Shown: piece by piece, positions 20,501 through 31,367 of the stretch
Numbering within the stretch: position 1 is the first letter of the stretch
How the letters are laid out: every line of letters starts with the position of its first letter
From: Furcasterigmium furcatum
Taxonomy: Eukaryota > Ascomycota > Sordariomycetes > Glomerellales > Plectosphaerellaceae
Direction of reading: 5' to 3'
DNA length: 64,000 bases
Assembly (NCBI GenBank): GCA_001599815.1
Contig: BCIA01000002.1
Location: forward strand, 6,607,626 to 6,671,625
The notes under the pieces: model-generated
The model's database searches: none
What the model saw: the letters and a program-made list of their open reading frames with translations, nothing else
What the model was told of the DNA's origin: nothing
Program-made: the position numbers and the translations under genes

Positions 20501-23500
20501 AAAGCCCTTCCAGGCCGTCGGGCTCGTCAATCTGGGCGTAAATGTCCTGCAGCTGTCCCAGGAGTCGCGTTTTCTCCTTGGCATCGCCCTTGGACACCTC
20601 CACTTCCTGCGCATGATGCTCAAGATAGAAGAGAGCCCGAGAGTACTGCTTGCAATCCACTGCGCGTCGCGAGCGAAGTTCCGAGGGGATTATGTCCACG
20701 ACCGCCTTGACGCGCTTCAGGGCAGCCGCATCAGCTTGCGTCGGCAATCGATTCTTCTCCTGAATCCATCGCGAGGCATAATCGAGGACGCCAAAGACGG
20801 CCTGCTTCGGGTTAGCTTGAGATCAATCATGTGTGGAAGGCACTCACTTCATAGTAGAGCTTCATGTCTTCCCTCTCATAGTAGCTTGCTCCCTCCGGAA
20901 GCTCATACTCCAGAATATTGACAAGCTCTGCAACGACCTCCTTCCTCTGCTTCTCAGGGGTCTCCTGGGCGATGATCAAATGCACCACCAGGTAGGGAAG
21001 AAGGAATTCGGCAACGTAGAGATCCTTGACCCGGATCACTCGGGTCAAAGGCTCGAAAATGAGCTGCGCCAAGGGGGTCTGACCCTTTTGCAAGAGGTCC
21101 AGCGCGAAGGCTCGCAGCCAGTTGTGGTATGTCTTTCCAGCTTGGTATATCGGGTACCGTACAACCGGCATCTTGCCAGGAGCCAGCATGTAGCTCGACC
21201 CCAGGAACGGCCTCAGAACCTCGCGAGCATCCTCCGGGAGGGATAGCCATTTCCTGTAGACTCTGTCGCCGTCTTGGATGTTGAGCTTCTCCATCGCGAG
21301 GGCTGCGTTGATGTCAACCTTGTCCATCAGCTCCTGCATCACGAAGGACAAGTATCCTTGCAGCTTTGTGTCTGTCGTGGACAGGAAAGCTTTGACCAAG
21401 ACTTCTTCCAGCATGAACAGCACGAAGTCTGTTGTTTCGTCGGTAGTGGTGAAGTTGGTAAGGACGACCATCGACCTCTGCTTGCGAGTCGTCTCGATTC
21501 GATTTGAATCTAAGCAGCCGACCAGCCCAAGGCACTGCGTGCTGAGGTTTGCAATTTCGATCTGCGAGATGCTGTACTTTGCTGTGCAGTCAAGCAAGGA
21601 TCGAACGAGCGTCGGGACAACAGTGTCGGGCTGCTCGCTGATCACCGACGTCTGTAGGTAGCTTTGGTTACCCTGAAGATACGCGATGAGCTCTGTCAAG
21701 GCTTGCTGCACGACGCCTGAATTTTGATGAGAGAGCCTTTCCGCAAAACAGGCGAACGTCGATCTGCTGTCTTGCGGTTCCCGCAATTCGGCGAGCTTCT
21801 TCTCGACGTCCTTGAGGAAGGGAATGTGTCCTAGTCGGGGCAACTTTTGAATGGTCGACTGCAGCACCTGGCCATACTGATTGAAAAGGGCCAGGATGAG
21901 GTCCTTCGCCATTTGCATTGTCTTGTCGTCGAAGAGCGTCCAGTAGTAGTTGATGATGAAGAATGTGGGCTCGATCAGGATCTCGACGTCCTCTTCTTCC
22001 ATCTTCGTCATGAGGGCCATCCAGCAGGAAAAGGCCGCTTCTCTAAGGTTGTCGTGGGCCAGGACGGACAGGAGACATGCTGATATCTGGTCGCAAATCA
22101 GTACAGCTGGAGGTTGAGAGTCACTGTCGACTTACTTGAGGGCGCGCGATGCGCACGTAAGCCTTGCAGACCTTGATCATTTCTTCCATCGCACGAAGGC
22201 ATCTCACTTGCTCTTCGACAGGAGAAGATACAGGCAACCGATCGTTGATGACGTCTGCCAGCCGGGCCATCAGACCAAGCATGTGGTGTTCCAAGAAGCG
22301 TCCCACGACATTGCCTCCGTGCTTCTTGCCCCTGGACTTGAATTCCTTGTTCTCTGCCATGATTTTGGAACACATCCAGGTCAGGGCATTGATGACCTGG
22401 GCAAGATGATTAGCGATTCAGTCCCGAAATGTTGCGGATATCGACTCACCCGAGGCCTTGACTCCTCGTTGCTGTCTCCCGCCGTCTTGAGTAGTTCAAT
22501 AACGATCGGCACGGCCTCCGCCTTCATCAATTCGGCTAGATTGCAGGAGTCGAACTGGGGGAATTCTCGAAGGCGAGACATGACAAAGGATTCGATGTCT
22601 GGCACTTCTTGGACCAGCAGGAGAGCGATGATGGGGCCGAAGTTGGCGGTGTCGAGCAGGGCGATTCTCGCGGTGTCTTTCCGTGCCTCGACAATCTTCT
22701 GAACGACGTCTTTTTTCTTGGTCAAAACAAGCCAAGGAAGCGCGTGACTTTGGATGAGGATCAGAAACTGGTTCACTGAGACCTGAAGCAATTCCGCCAT
22801 AGCACGGCTGATCTGGGGTCTCGGGATCATATCCTTGACCACGAAGAAAGCCAAGTTGCTCCAGAACGGCTCGAATAGCTTTCGGCAGGACACTTTCCGG
22901 GCTGCTGCCATGTTGACAATCTATGCCGGTTAGATCGTGTGACGCGCTGTAAGCCGGGTTCCATACCTCGTTGAAAGCGCATGAGGACACGAGACTGTTG
23001 CTCCCTCCAAGATACTCCAGGAGCTTGTGCAGTACAAGGTTGAGTTCGTTGCCCATGACAGTCCTTCAAAAGTCAGCTAAGATCAATGGCTGTATAATGT
23101 GGGCAAACATACCGGCCAATTTGTCCCCACGCCATGATGGTTGTCTCACTCAGGGCGAGCACATTGCGTTCGGAGATGCTCTTTAGCAACGGAAGTGTGT
23201 ACGTCTGGTTGCGAATGGCGATGTCCCGTTGAATATCGGCGGAAGAGGATTTGCGCAGGAATGTGGCGAGTGCTCGGCTATCAAATGATCAATGGTCTGG
23301 AAAGGTACGTGAGAGAGGCGGCCATGCTTACCCAGCTGCAACTCGGAGCTCTCGAAGGGAGCTCTGTAACGATTTGAGACACCATTGCCCAAGTTCGGAA
23401 GCTTCCAGGGTGTACAGGTCGGGATCGTCTGTGTGGGAAATCACGCGGCGAAGGCTCATCATGGCAGAGATCCTCGGACGATCCGAGGAGAGGAAAGCAT

Positions 23501-25372
23501 CGTTCGTTGAGAGCTTGATGAACGTCGCCTGTGCGTCGGCTTTTGCCTGCGAGACCAACTTTCTGGGTCTTGAGACGGATTTGATTTCGTTTGTACAGTA
23601 TTTGCATCTGGGAGTCAACGTCCTCTTGCCTTGAGATGCATCAGGACCAGCCCCATCGGCGACACAGCAGAGTCTTGAGACGAGGTCTATGGCGAGGCAT
23701 TGGGCGTTCTCGTCAAGAGAGGGGAAAGCATGCCTGTTTACGTTAGTGGGGTGAGATTTTCGGGGGCACCTTTCACGTACATGAAAGCAGAGTCGAAGCC
23801 GAGATTGCTTGTCTCCTGGTTCTTCCCGATGAGTTCGTAAATACGCTCGTACATTTCCGGAAGGCCCTCCGGTTGACTTGCAATCTTCCTTCGTTTTGTG
23901 GGCGGCTCGACGTCATTCTCGACGTGTGTCAACAAATCGAGCTGTTCCGCCAGCTTTCTCAGCTCCAAGTCGACAAATGAACCAGGTTGGATGTTGGCTT
24001 GATCAGAGTCTCCCAAGGGCATTTGACAGGCCCTCTTGAGAAGTCTAAGGCAGTTCTACACGAGTGTCAGCGAGGCAATCAGAGAGGAGGTGAAGTCAAC
24101 GTACCTGAAGGTCTGTCCATGACCCGTGAGCAGCCTGACCGAACGCCAGGCTTTCGAGTGGGTACACGATCTTGGATGCAGAAATGCGACCAATGTTTCT
24201 GTCCTCGGTGGCTGCATGTGCCAGCCGAAGCAGACTCTCTGAGAGAATGCGCCGGTTCTCTTCATCGCCCGATCCTTCGCCAATGATGGCCTGCCCAGAA
24301 TGCTGCACGACATCGACGCAGTGAAGAGCCAAGACCGTGTAAGCCTTGTCATGGGCTATCGCGTTGGGATCCCTGCTTCCCCACGAGAGGATCTTCAGAG
24401 TATCACGGAGGGTGGCCAGCTGGTGCGTGGGGGCGATCGATTGCCAGCCGTTTCGTACCAGGCGGAGAGAAAGTAACGAGTCCAGAAGCCAGGGCTTCTG
24501 CTCTGATATTGTGCGGTGATGAGAGGCTGTGTCGGTAATGTCGAAAGGGTGGGCTAATATGGCTAGAATGCTTTCCATGTGTCGGACTGCCTGAACTGCG
24601 CGGGAGATCGTGTACGTGCTGTTCTTGATGGTGTGCAGTCTATCTTTCCCGAGCAAGAGCTCAAATACGCTGGCGTCGGGAAGCGTCTGGTTTACGGTGG
24701 CATCTGCTCTGGCGGCAGGAAGGTCCTTCACGTGCACCAGCACGGCTATTCAGAATGTCAGCCGTCCGTGCTGTTTCCGACAGAAATTGTGTGCCACCTA
24801 CTGCTGAAAATTTGCCTGAAATAGGCCGCGATAGAAGTTGAGAGATCGCCAAGGTCTCCATCGGTGCCAAGGAGCGTCAGGAGATCCTGGAAGAAGTCCT
24901 CGATATCCGCGGATGCCTCGAGACAACGGTGATGGCCCAGGAATCGCAACAGCTTGGGGAAGAGCCATATCCATAGAGGCTCTTCCCCCCTCGAGTCGAA
25001 CTCTCCATTGTGTTGTATATACCCCAGTACATTGGGAGTCTCTTTCACGATGAGCTTCAGGAAGTTGATCGCCTTGAGGACTTCGGTTCGCAGGTTCGTC
25101 GGGTCGAGGAGGGGGTCTTCGAGTCGGATGTTGTCCAGCACGGCGCGGATGAAGACATAGGTCAGCAGGTGGTTGTGCTTCAACTGGTCCTCTGGAGACT
25201 TGAGAAGGTCGGGGTCCCTTTCGACGGCTTGTATCGTGGCAGACAGCCTGCGCAGCTCGTTGTTCTCGTCGGACCGAGAGGATCGTGAGGATGCCGAAAA
25301 GTTGACGACGAGCTGGGCTGCTAAAGTGGAAGGCGGGGGGAGATTATCGGCTCCGCCGGTTCGCATTGCCAT
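17511..25372 (-). CDS. mus-9/uvsB (MEC1): ATR/Mec1/Rad3-type checkpoint kinase (PIKK)
   Basis: Apical serine/threonine kinase of the DNA damage and replication checkpoint, acting in the nucleus with an ATRIP/Ddc2-type partner. My 12-exon model is 25372-24802, 24745-24105, 24055-23781, 23733-23332, 23277-23113, 23063-22967, 22920-22450, 22396-22136, 22086-20848, 20804-20333, 20282-19799 and 19749-17511. It gives 2438 residues, normal for the family. All junctions keep frame. A HEAT-repeat N-terminal half is followed by a FAT region (SLWLSSARLARKA, ENARLLWKDGHTRKAI). The kinase domain has the LMIKPKDDLRTDQRLMEFN block, catalytic loop GLGDRHAENVLL (Asp near 2275) and DFN in place of DFG (near 2294). 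The FATC end is the last 32 residues and finishes in YIGWCPFL. FAT-kinase-FATC with this catalytic segment separates ATR from ATM, TOR and the inactive TRRAP/Tra1. The exon 10 acceptor could also be three bases later. Confidence 0.95.
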
Positions 25373-27404
25373 CTCGACATAAGGGATATGGGCATCGTTC
25401 TGGCGAGAACATGGATTGTCCGGGAGGCCCAGGAGCTAGGTGGTCGAGGAAGTGTGACTTGGGTCCCTCAGAAACCAAGTCAGTCGAACTTGGAAACGCG
25501 ACGGTGGAGTCCCGCAGGCTCTCGTGCAGAACGCGACATCACGTGATGCGGGGTCCCTTTTGTCAACTGCCTGATGCGAGTGAGGTGGGAGCTGCCCTCG
25601 AGGGTCACAAAATACATGGCCCTTTTAGTTGTATTGCTGTCGAAATAGGGTTTCTTTGAAACTAACTCAAGTTGACCAGGCAGTCCTTGGAATGACCTCC
25701 AGCTCAAAGATTTCATCTCAATTATCTGAGGCTCGACCTGAAGTCTGGTCGACCTGGGGCTTCCGAGGTGGGCGGCATCTACTCTGCTGACTTCGGCGCC
25801 GGATGACAAAGATGAGTGGACTGGCCCACTTCTACCCCTTTTCTCCCGTCACCACTCCTTGTCTCCTTGCTCCCTCCTTTGTCCCATCACGCCGGGCTGC
25901 CAACCTGCCAACCCAAACCCGGGTGTTTATCGGCGGAGCCAGGTCCTATTCCAGAATGGGGCGTTGACGTCTTCCAACCCCCTCCCCTCTTCAGCCTCCG
26001 GCCAAGCTTCCGCCGGCCCTTTTCTATGGCCACGGACCAATAGTGACAACCCCCGCCGTCGCCCATTACCCCGCCTGTAAAGGCCGCCGACGATGTCCCT
26101 CCCTGGGCTGGCGCATGGGGGGCGCCGTCGGGAGGCTTTCCAGATGTAATCCTCCCATGCAGGTCGATGGCCTGACTTTGCCTGGATAAGGAAACCCTCC
26201 TGCAGCAGCTCCCTGGACCCCGCCCGCCGGGCTGACGAGTAACTCCGGTGGTATCGTCGCCCATGAGCCGTATTTCCGGGTACACGTACATACTAGGCAG
26301 GGAGGGGGCTCGCTCTTTGGCTCCCGAGGTGACAGCAAACACGTCGGTGACGTTTCCGTGATCGAGGATTCCCACATCAACAAACCCGCCGTTCAACTAG
26401 TACTGGGACCTGCGGTCATCGAGGCAAACAATACGGGAAACGAAACAAGGAACAGGACTCCCAAACAGCGTCGCCCGACTTACACCCACATAAGACTGGG
26501 CCGCCCTCGAGAGCCAAGAAGTTGGTCAAGGGCTCATCCACGCAAGTGTGTCGAACCTGGAACTTCCTTTCCAAGCTTAGGTGTGTTGTTCGCTGCACTG
26601 AGACAGAGAGCACACGGACAAACGTCACACCCCGTGGCCCCAAAGATAGTCCTCAGACTACGCCGCGTTGCTCGGCATCCCTTCACTACTGTCTACTAGC
26701 ACTTCTTCTTTCTTGGCCGTACTTGGTAACGGCCCATGTGAGCCTGTTATAAGGTTGAGCCACGATCTCGTCCATCCTCGTACTTTTACAACGAAAACCT
26801 GCCGCCAGCCCTCTGCTCTCCTCCCGTCCGTCCTACCTAAAGAGGCTGGACCCTGCCCCGGCTTCACATCCCGCCATCCCATCATCATCCGTCCCCCCCT
26901 GTTCGCCAGAGGAAGTCTAAAGGTGAGAACCGACCCCTCACGTGTCCCCGCCCGCACCACCTCCATCATCGTGTTCACACCCACACCTCTCGGGCACCAC
27001 CATCCAACGTCCCGGAAAGCGGCGCGGGCTGGAACCTGCAGACCCCCCAAGCGGGCGTCCTCACAGTTGCGCCGATCCCATGCTTGTGAGGTCAGCTCTC
27101 TAACCTTTTTCTTGCTCCTGACAGGCACTTCTTCAGCCAAGCACACGACACCCTCACTTGCGTTTGTCTTGAGAGACCGGATCACCTGCGCATAGTCGGC
27201 ATTTTTCAAACTTGTACTGTATTGTGCCAGGCCTCATCACGCAATACGGCTCGTTTCCGGTCTGGAGCTCGGCTCGGCTACCTCCCAGTCATTTTGGGGT
27301 CGCCCGCGCAGCTCTCCCTGCTTCCCGGCTAGTTCCCTCGGGATATCGACGACTGCTGGACAGCTTCAAACACCAAAAACCCGGTGCATTCGGAAATCGC
27401 GACG
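25373..27404. promoter_or_regulatory. Divergent intergenic region of ATR and the Ser/Pro-rich gene
   Basis: Two kilobases between diverging genes. Open frames here (for example 25480-25809 on -, 25887-26396 on -, 26668-27195 on +) have unstructured compositions and overlap each other, so I call none. CT-rich and CA-rich tracts from 26750 onward suggest a long leader for the gene at 27405. Confidence 0.4.
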
Positions 27405-28380
27405 ATGACGGCTACTATGGAAGCTCGCCATCATTTCCCGCCGAGCGCACCGACGCTGTCGGCGGAGGATTTTGAGACGGCTTCCATCCGCTCCGCGGCA
27501 CCTTCGTACAGTGAGTACCGGCCCCGAGATATATGACGCTATGTATCTGGGAGCGCTGCGCAACCGGCACCCAGGTCGCACCACGCACCCGGGAAACACC
27601 ATGCACTATCGAGATCAACACTGACGATGTCCCAGTCTCCGAAGCGCCCAGCTACCACTCCAACGCCCCCTGCGCCGAGAGCATCCCGCCGTACACGCCG
27701 CCCGGCACGGCCCAGACGAGCCACAGCACCAACACGGCGCAGCCGCTCGGCTCCCCCTCGACGTCCATGCTCCCCGAGAGCTCCAGGTCGCAGCACCAGA
27801 CCATCGGCCTCCCGCCCATCCCCCCGCCGGGCTCGGCCGCCCCCACGCTGAGCAGCTTCCGCATCCCCTCCTGGTCCGTCGTCCAGTCGAACCCGACCTA
27901 CCACAACGTCGCCCGCCGCCGCGCCCAGTCCGACGCCAACGACCCCGTCGCCTCCATGCGCCGCGCGTTCTTCCTCGAGCGCGTCGCGGAGGACGAGGAC
28001 TCCTCCTCGTCGTCTTCCTCCTCTTCGCCGCCCTCCTCGTCCGCGGGACCTCAGAACCCCTCCCCCGACACGTCCCGCCGGCCCCTCGAAGACCCCCATC
28101 TCGTCGGCGAGGCCGCCGCCGCGCAGGCGAGGCGGACCAGGCTCGCCCGCGAGAGGGGCCAGGAGATCCTCCTCGCTGAAGACAGGCAGTGGAACTGGTT
28201 CCTCGGTATGTTGCTCCCCCAGCCACCCTAACCAACCTCTTGAACCCAGAGACTAACACCCCCGCAGCCCAGATGGGATCCTGGGAGGAGCGCGAGCGCA
28301 GCTGGTCCCGCTTCCGCGCGGAGGTCGACTCGGGCCAGCACCGGCGGCTCTCCCGCCGCCTCGCGGGGCGGCTGTTCTGA
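27405..28380 (+). CDS. Ser/Pro-rich hypothetical protein with charged C-terminal helix
   Basis: Three exons, 27405-27510, 27636-28205 and 28268-28380, giving 262 residues. Intron 1 is 125 nt (GTGAGT, CTGAC, CCCAG) and intron 2 is 62 nt (GTATGT, CTAAC, GCAG). Phase-1 junctions on both sides rebuild SYISEAPSYHSN and NWFLAQMGSWEE. The N-terminal half is disordered with repeated SEAPSYHSN and PPYTPP-type motifs, which look like PPxY-related sites. A run of nine serines sits near residue 165. The C-terminal 80 residues form a charged helix (ARRTRLARERGQEILLAED, then WNWFL and WSRFRAEVD). I do not recognise a named family. An adaptor or ubiquitin-ligase-recruited protein is possible from the PY-like motifs, but this is inference. 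Confidence 0.75.
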
Positions 28381-28987
28381 GCCCGCCCCTCGTGATCTGG
28401 TGATTTGTATGCTGTTCCGGTCATGAGTTACGCCGCTGATGACGCCGGACTACGATGGCTGGGTTGGGGTTTCTGCTGCATTTCTTGCTGCATGCATTGG
28501 GACCCGGCGTTCAGGATTTTTGCTGTTTGTTTTCCTCTTTCGCAACGCCCTCGTTGCGCGTGTTGAGTGGATTTGGCTGGACTTGAAACCTTTCTCGTTG
28601 GACACGGGAGTACCAGATTGTTCGATTCTCGTCACTCGCTAGCTCGGCCGGATGGCCAGACCCAGTTTGTAGGATGCCAATGAAGCTCAGTCAACAAAAT
28701 GTGCCTAACAACACAAGCCGCCGTGAAGATGCGGCCGGGTGCCAACGGGAAAACATAATAGTGAAAGTGCCTGCGTTCGATTCAGCTAGCCACTGTAGTT
28801 CTACATTGCCCAAAACGCCGTGCCAGATGCAGCTGTCCCCCCCATTAAACACATTGCCTTGGTCGGCCAAGGAGTCTGCCCTTGCTACGCCACAGCTTGA
28901 CGTACTCGTGATATACACTGATGAATCGACTTCGACGGTCCGTCCATTTTTCCTGTCGAAGATCGAGGAGGGGTCGTGTCGGGATCT
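28381..28987. other. Convergent 3' intergenic region
   Basis: Lies between the stop codons of the Ser/Pro-rich gene (+) and the V-ATPase c gene (-). Small frames here (28439-28642, 28674-29117) show no domain-like sequence, and the second overlaps the V-ATPase gene on the other strand. Confidence 0.5.
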
Positions 28988-29754
28988 TTATGCGTTGCCC
29001 TTTTGGTTGAGGAGAAGGGCAACGATTAAACTGTACGAGTGTCAGTACGCGTTGCTCGAAGATTCCGGTATGGAAGAGACACTCACCCGTAGAGACCCAG
29101 GACCTCGCCGAAAATGAGGATGAGAACCATGCCGACGAAGATGCGGCTCTGCTCCATGTAGGCGCGGACGCCCTTATCACCGACAATGCCGATTACGTAG
29201 CCCGCGGCCAGGCCGGTAAAACCGACGGACAGACCGGCACCGAGATGCATGAAGCCGCTGTTACGGAGAGCTGGTCAGCATATTTCCTTGAAGCGCGATC
29301 GCGGGGAGCGGCGGGTGGACGAACTTGAACAAGCTGTAGTTCTGGCCGGTGGAGGGGGCGTTGAGATCCTGGGCAATCAGGACGGAGATGACGAGGGAGT
29401 AGACCGCGATGATACCGGACATGACGACGGGGATGAGGCACTGCAGGGCACGACGTTAGCTGCTGTCGGGGAGGCTGCCGTGGGATCGAGGTGTGATGTT
29501 ACCTTCATGATCAGGTCCGGCCTGAAGGTACCGACACCGGCAATGCCGATGCCAGACTTTGCAGTGCCGTACGCGGCGCCGACACAGCCGAAGATCATGG
29601 CGCCCGCGATGCCACCCTAAGCAGGACTCGTTAGTGATACTGTCGCCGAGCACAGCGCGCGAATTGCCATGGCGGGTGGTGTCGGGAGGGCGAGCGTTAC
29701 CATTCCGATGAAGGGGGCGAACTTGGGCGCGAGAATACGCTCGGGGTCGGACAT
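28988..29754 (-). CDS. vma-3: V-type ATPase proteolipid subunit c
   Basis: The c-ring subunit of the vacuolar proton pump. Five exons on the minus strand: 29754-29701, 29616-29503, 29440-29325, 29257-29087 and 29030-28988, giving 165 residues. Introns of 56-84 nt have GT donors and AG acceptors. The junctions rebuild FIGMGGIAGAMIFGCVGAAYG, TFRPDLIMKCLIPVVMSGII and YSLFNGFMHLGAGL in outline. Four hydrophobic helices are visible. The second half repeats the first (GAMIFGCVGAAYGTAKSG against GLTGLAAGYVIGIVGDKG). The proton-carrying glutamate is in VLILIFGEVLGLYG, residue 146 in this model. Highly conserved sequence and many introns are normal for this gene in filamentous ascomycetes. Confidence 0.97.
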
Positions 29755-31367
29755 GTTGGGCGATGGCAGCTCTCGGGTATTGGGAACGAAGATGGCGAGA
29801 GCCGTGGGAGTTGATGGCGGGCGGTTTGGAGGACGATGTTGACGGATCGCTGCTATGTGGTTACCTAGATCCCAGGAGCTTCACAGGTGACGGACGAGCC
29901 AGCTTGCATTGACTCGTGACTTCTCACGTGAGTGCAGGTGGTGGCTGCCAAGGCCAGGTACCTCCCAAGTCTCCAAGACGGCGCTGGGGCTTTGCTGCCC
30001 GCTGGAATCCCATGTGGGACTCCACTCTGGAGAAACACGAGCTGAGTGACTAACAAAGCGCCATTGAATTTGCCTAGACATTGTGATACTTTGGCATCTA
30101 GGCATCCCCGACATCTCCGGCCATCTTCAGCGCCCCAGCAGTCAGCATTCCTCAATCGCAGCCCATTGTTGGGTCGTTCGTGAACTGAATCCTCAGCCTG
30201 GCCATTGTTTTCGCTTTCTTTCGATTTGATACCGACCCCGGGTCTTTCCTCCGTCTCCAGGGCTCCCCCAAGCACGGCCTCCCCCTGAGCGGCCGCTTGG
30301 CGTCTTGTTTTCCCGGTAACGTCATCAGCCAAAGTCCCGAGTACATCTCGAGTACTTGGCCGAGCTCCAACGGGCGCCCCAGCCAGCGGGAAAGCGCGGC
30401 CCCCGAAACTCGAAGAGGGAAAACAGCAAGTCCATCTCGAGAAGTGCTGACTGTCCCACCAAAGACCGACCACCCAGCAAAGGCCCATTTCGGGAAGACG
30501 ACGGGCGCAGCAACTCGAACAACAACCTCCCACCCCTATCCTCATTCTTTTGTCGGGCCTCGCCCTCCTCCTCCTCGCCGACCACCGACCCCCCGATCGG
30601 AGGACGACCAACAAATCGAGCACAGACAGTCAGTCGCAAGCCTCTTCGAAAGAGGTCGCCAACCAGGGCCTTGACCTTGTCCGTCTTGGCCTGCCTAGTC
30701 TCTCTCGTCTTGCCCCCTTCCAGGCCCAAGGTGCGACTATTCTGTGGACCGCGCGACTCTGGGGATGCAGATAGCCCTTTTTCCGACCTCGACTCTTTTG
30801 CTTCAGCCCGTCCATTGATTCAGCAGCCTGCTACCAAAGCACAACATCGACTCTCCCCGATCCCTCCACCGCCGAACCTGATGCTTCCCCCTTCGACACG
30901 CCCAACGCCGGCGACCTGATCATCCTTCGATTCCTCAGCATACTTAAGCCCGACCAGCTCCTTCGTTTCTGGTCCTGGGCACCACCGACGACCGCTCCAT
31001 CCTCGAGCCCCGACAGCGTGCTTGAGAGAAGATTCTGGCCCCTCGTTGCCTGAGACAGGTCTACCTCGCGGGTACTGCACCGCCGCCGATCGGCACCACG
31101 GTCAACCGGCTCTGCCGCACGACCTCCTTCCCGACGACCATCGTGGCTGCTGTCCCTCCTCCTCAGCCCACCACCTCGTCCCCCTGATCCCTCACATCGG
31201 CTTGGGACATCTCGCATGAGGTACGCCTTGGGCTCCCTTCCTGTGCAACACCAGCGGCTCCACCGGCCTCCCCCCATATCTTCCCTCACGTCCCCTCTTC
31301 TCCTGGTGGTGGTGTCACGACGTTAGGGTGCTGACCGGGGTTTTCGTTTTCGTCAGGATCAGCCACA
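29755..31367. promoter_or_regulatory. Divergent intergenic region of vma-3 and ROM2
   Basis: 1.6 kb between diverging genes. On the vma-3 side is a perfect palindrome CTCACGTGAG (29923-29932), an E-box-like CACGTG core about 170 bp from the vma-3 start. On the ROM2 side the sequence is CT-rich and looks like a long leader. A probable leader intron is listed separately. The long minus-strand frame 29865-30623 and plus frame 30356-30919 look random. Confidence 0.4.
31221..31356 (+). other. Probable intron in the ROM2 5' leader
   Basis: Donor GAG|GTACGC at 31221, a GCTGAC branch near 31330, a pyrimidine-rich TTTTCGTTTTC tract and acceptor CAG ending at 31356, only twelve bases before the start codon at 31368. 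An ATG at 31216 lies at the end of the upstream exon and would open an upstream reading frame. Confidence 0.5.
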
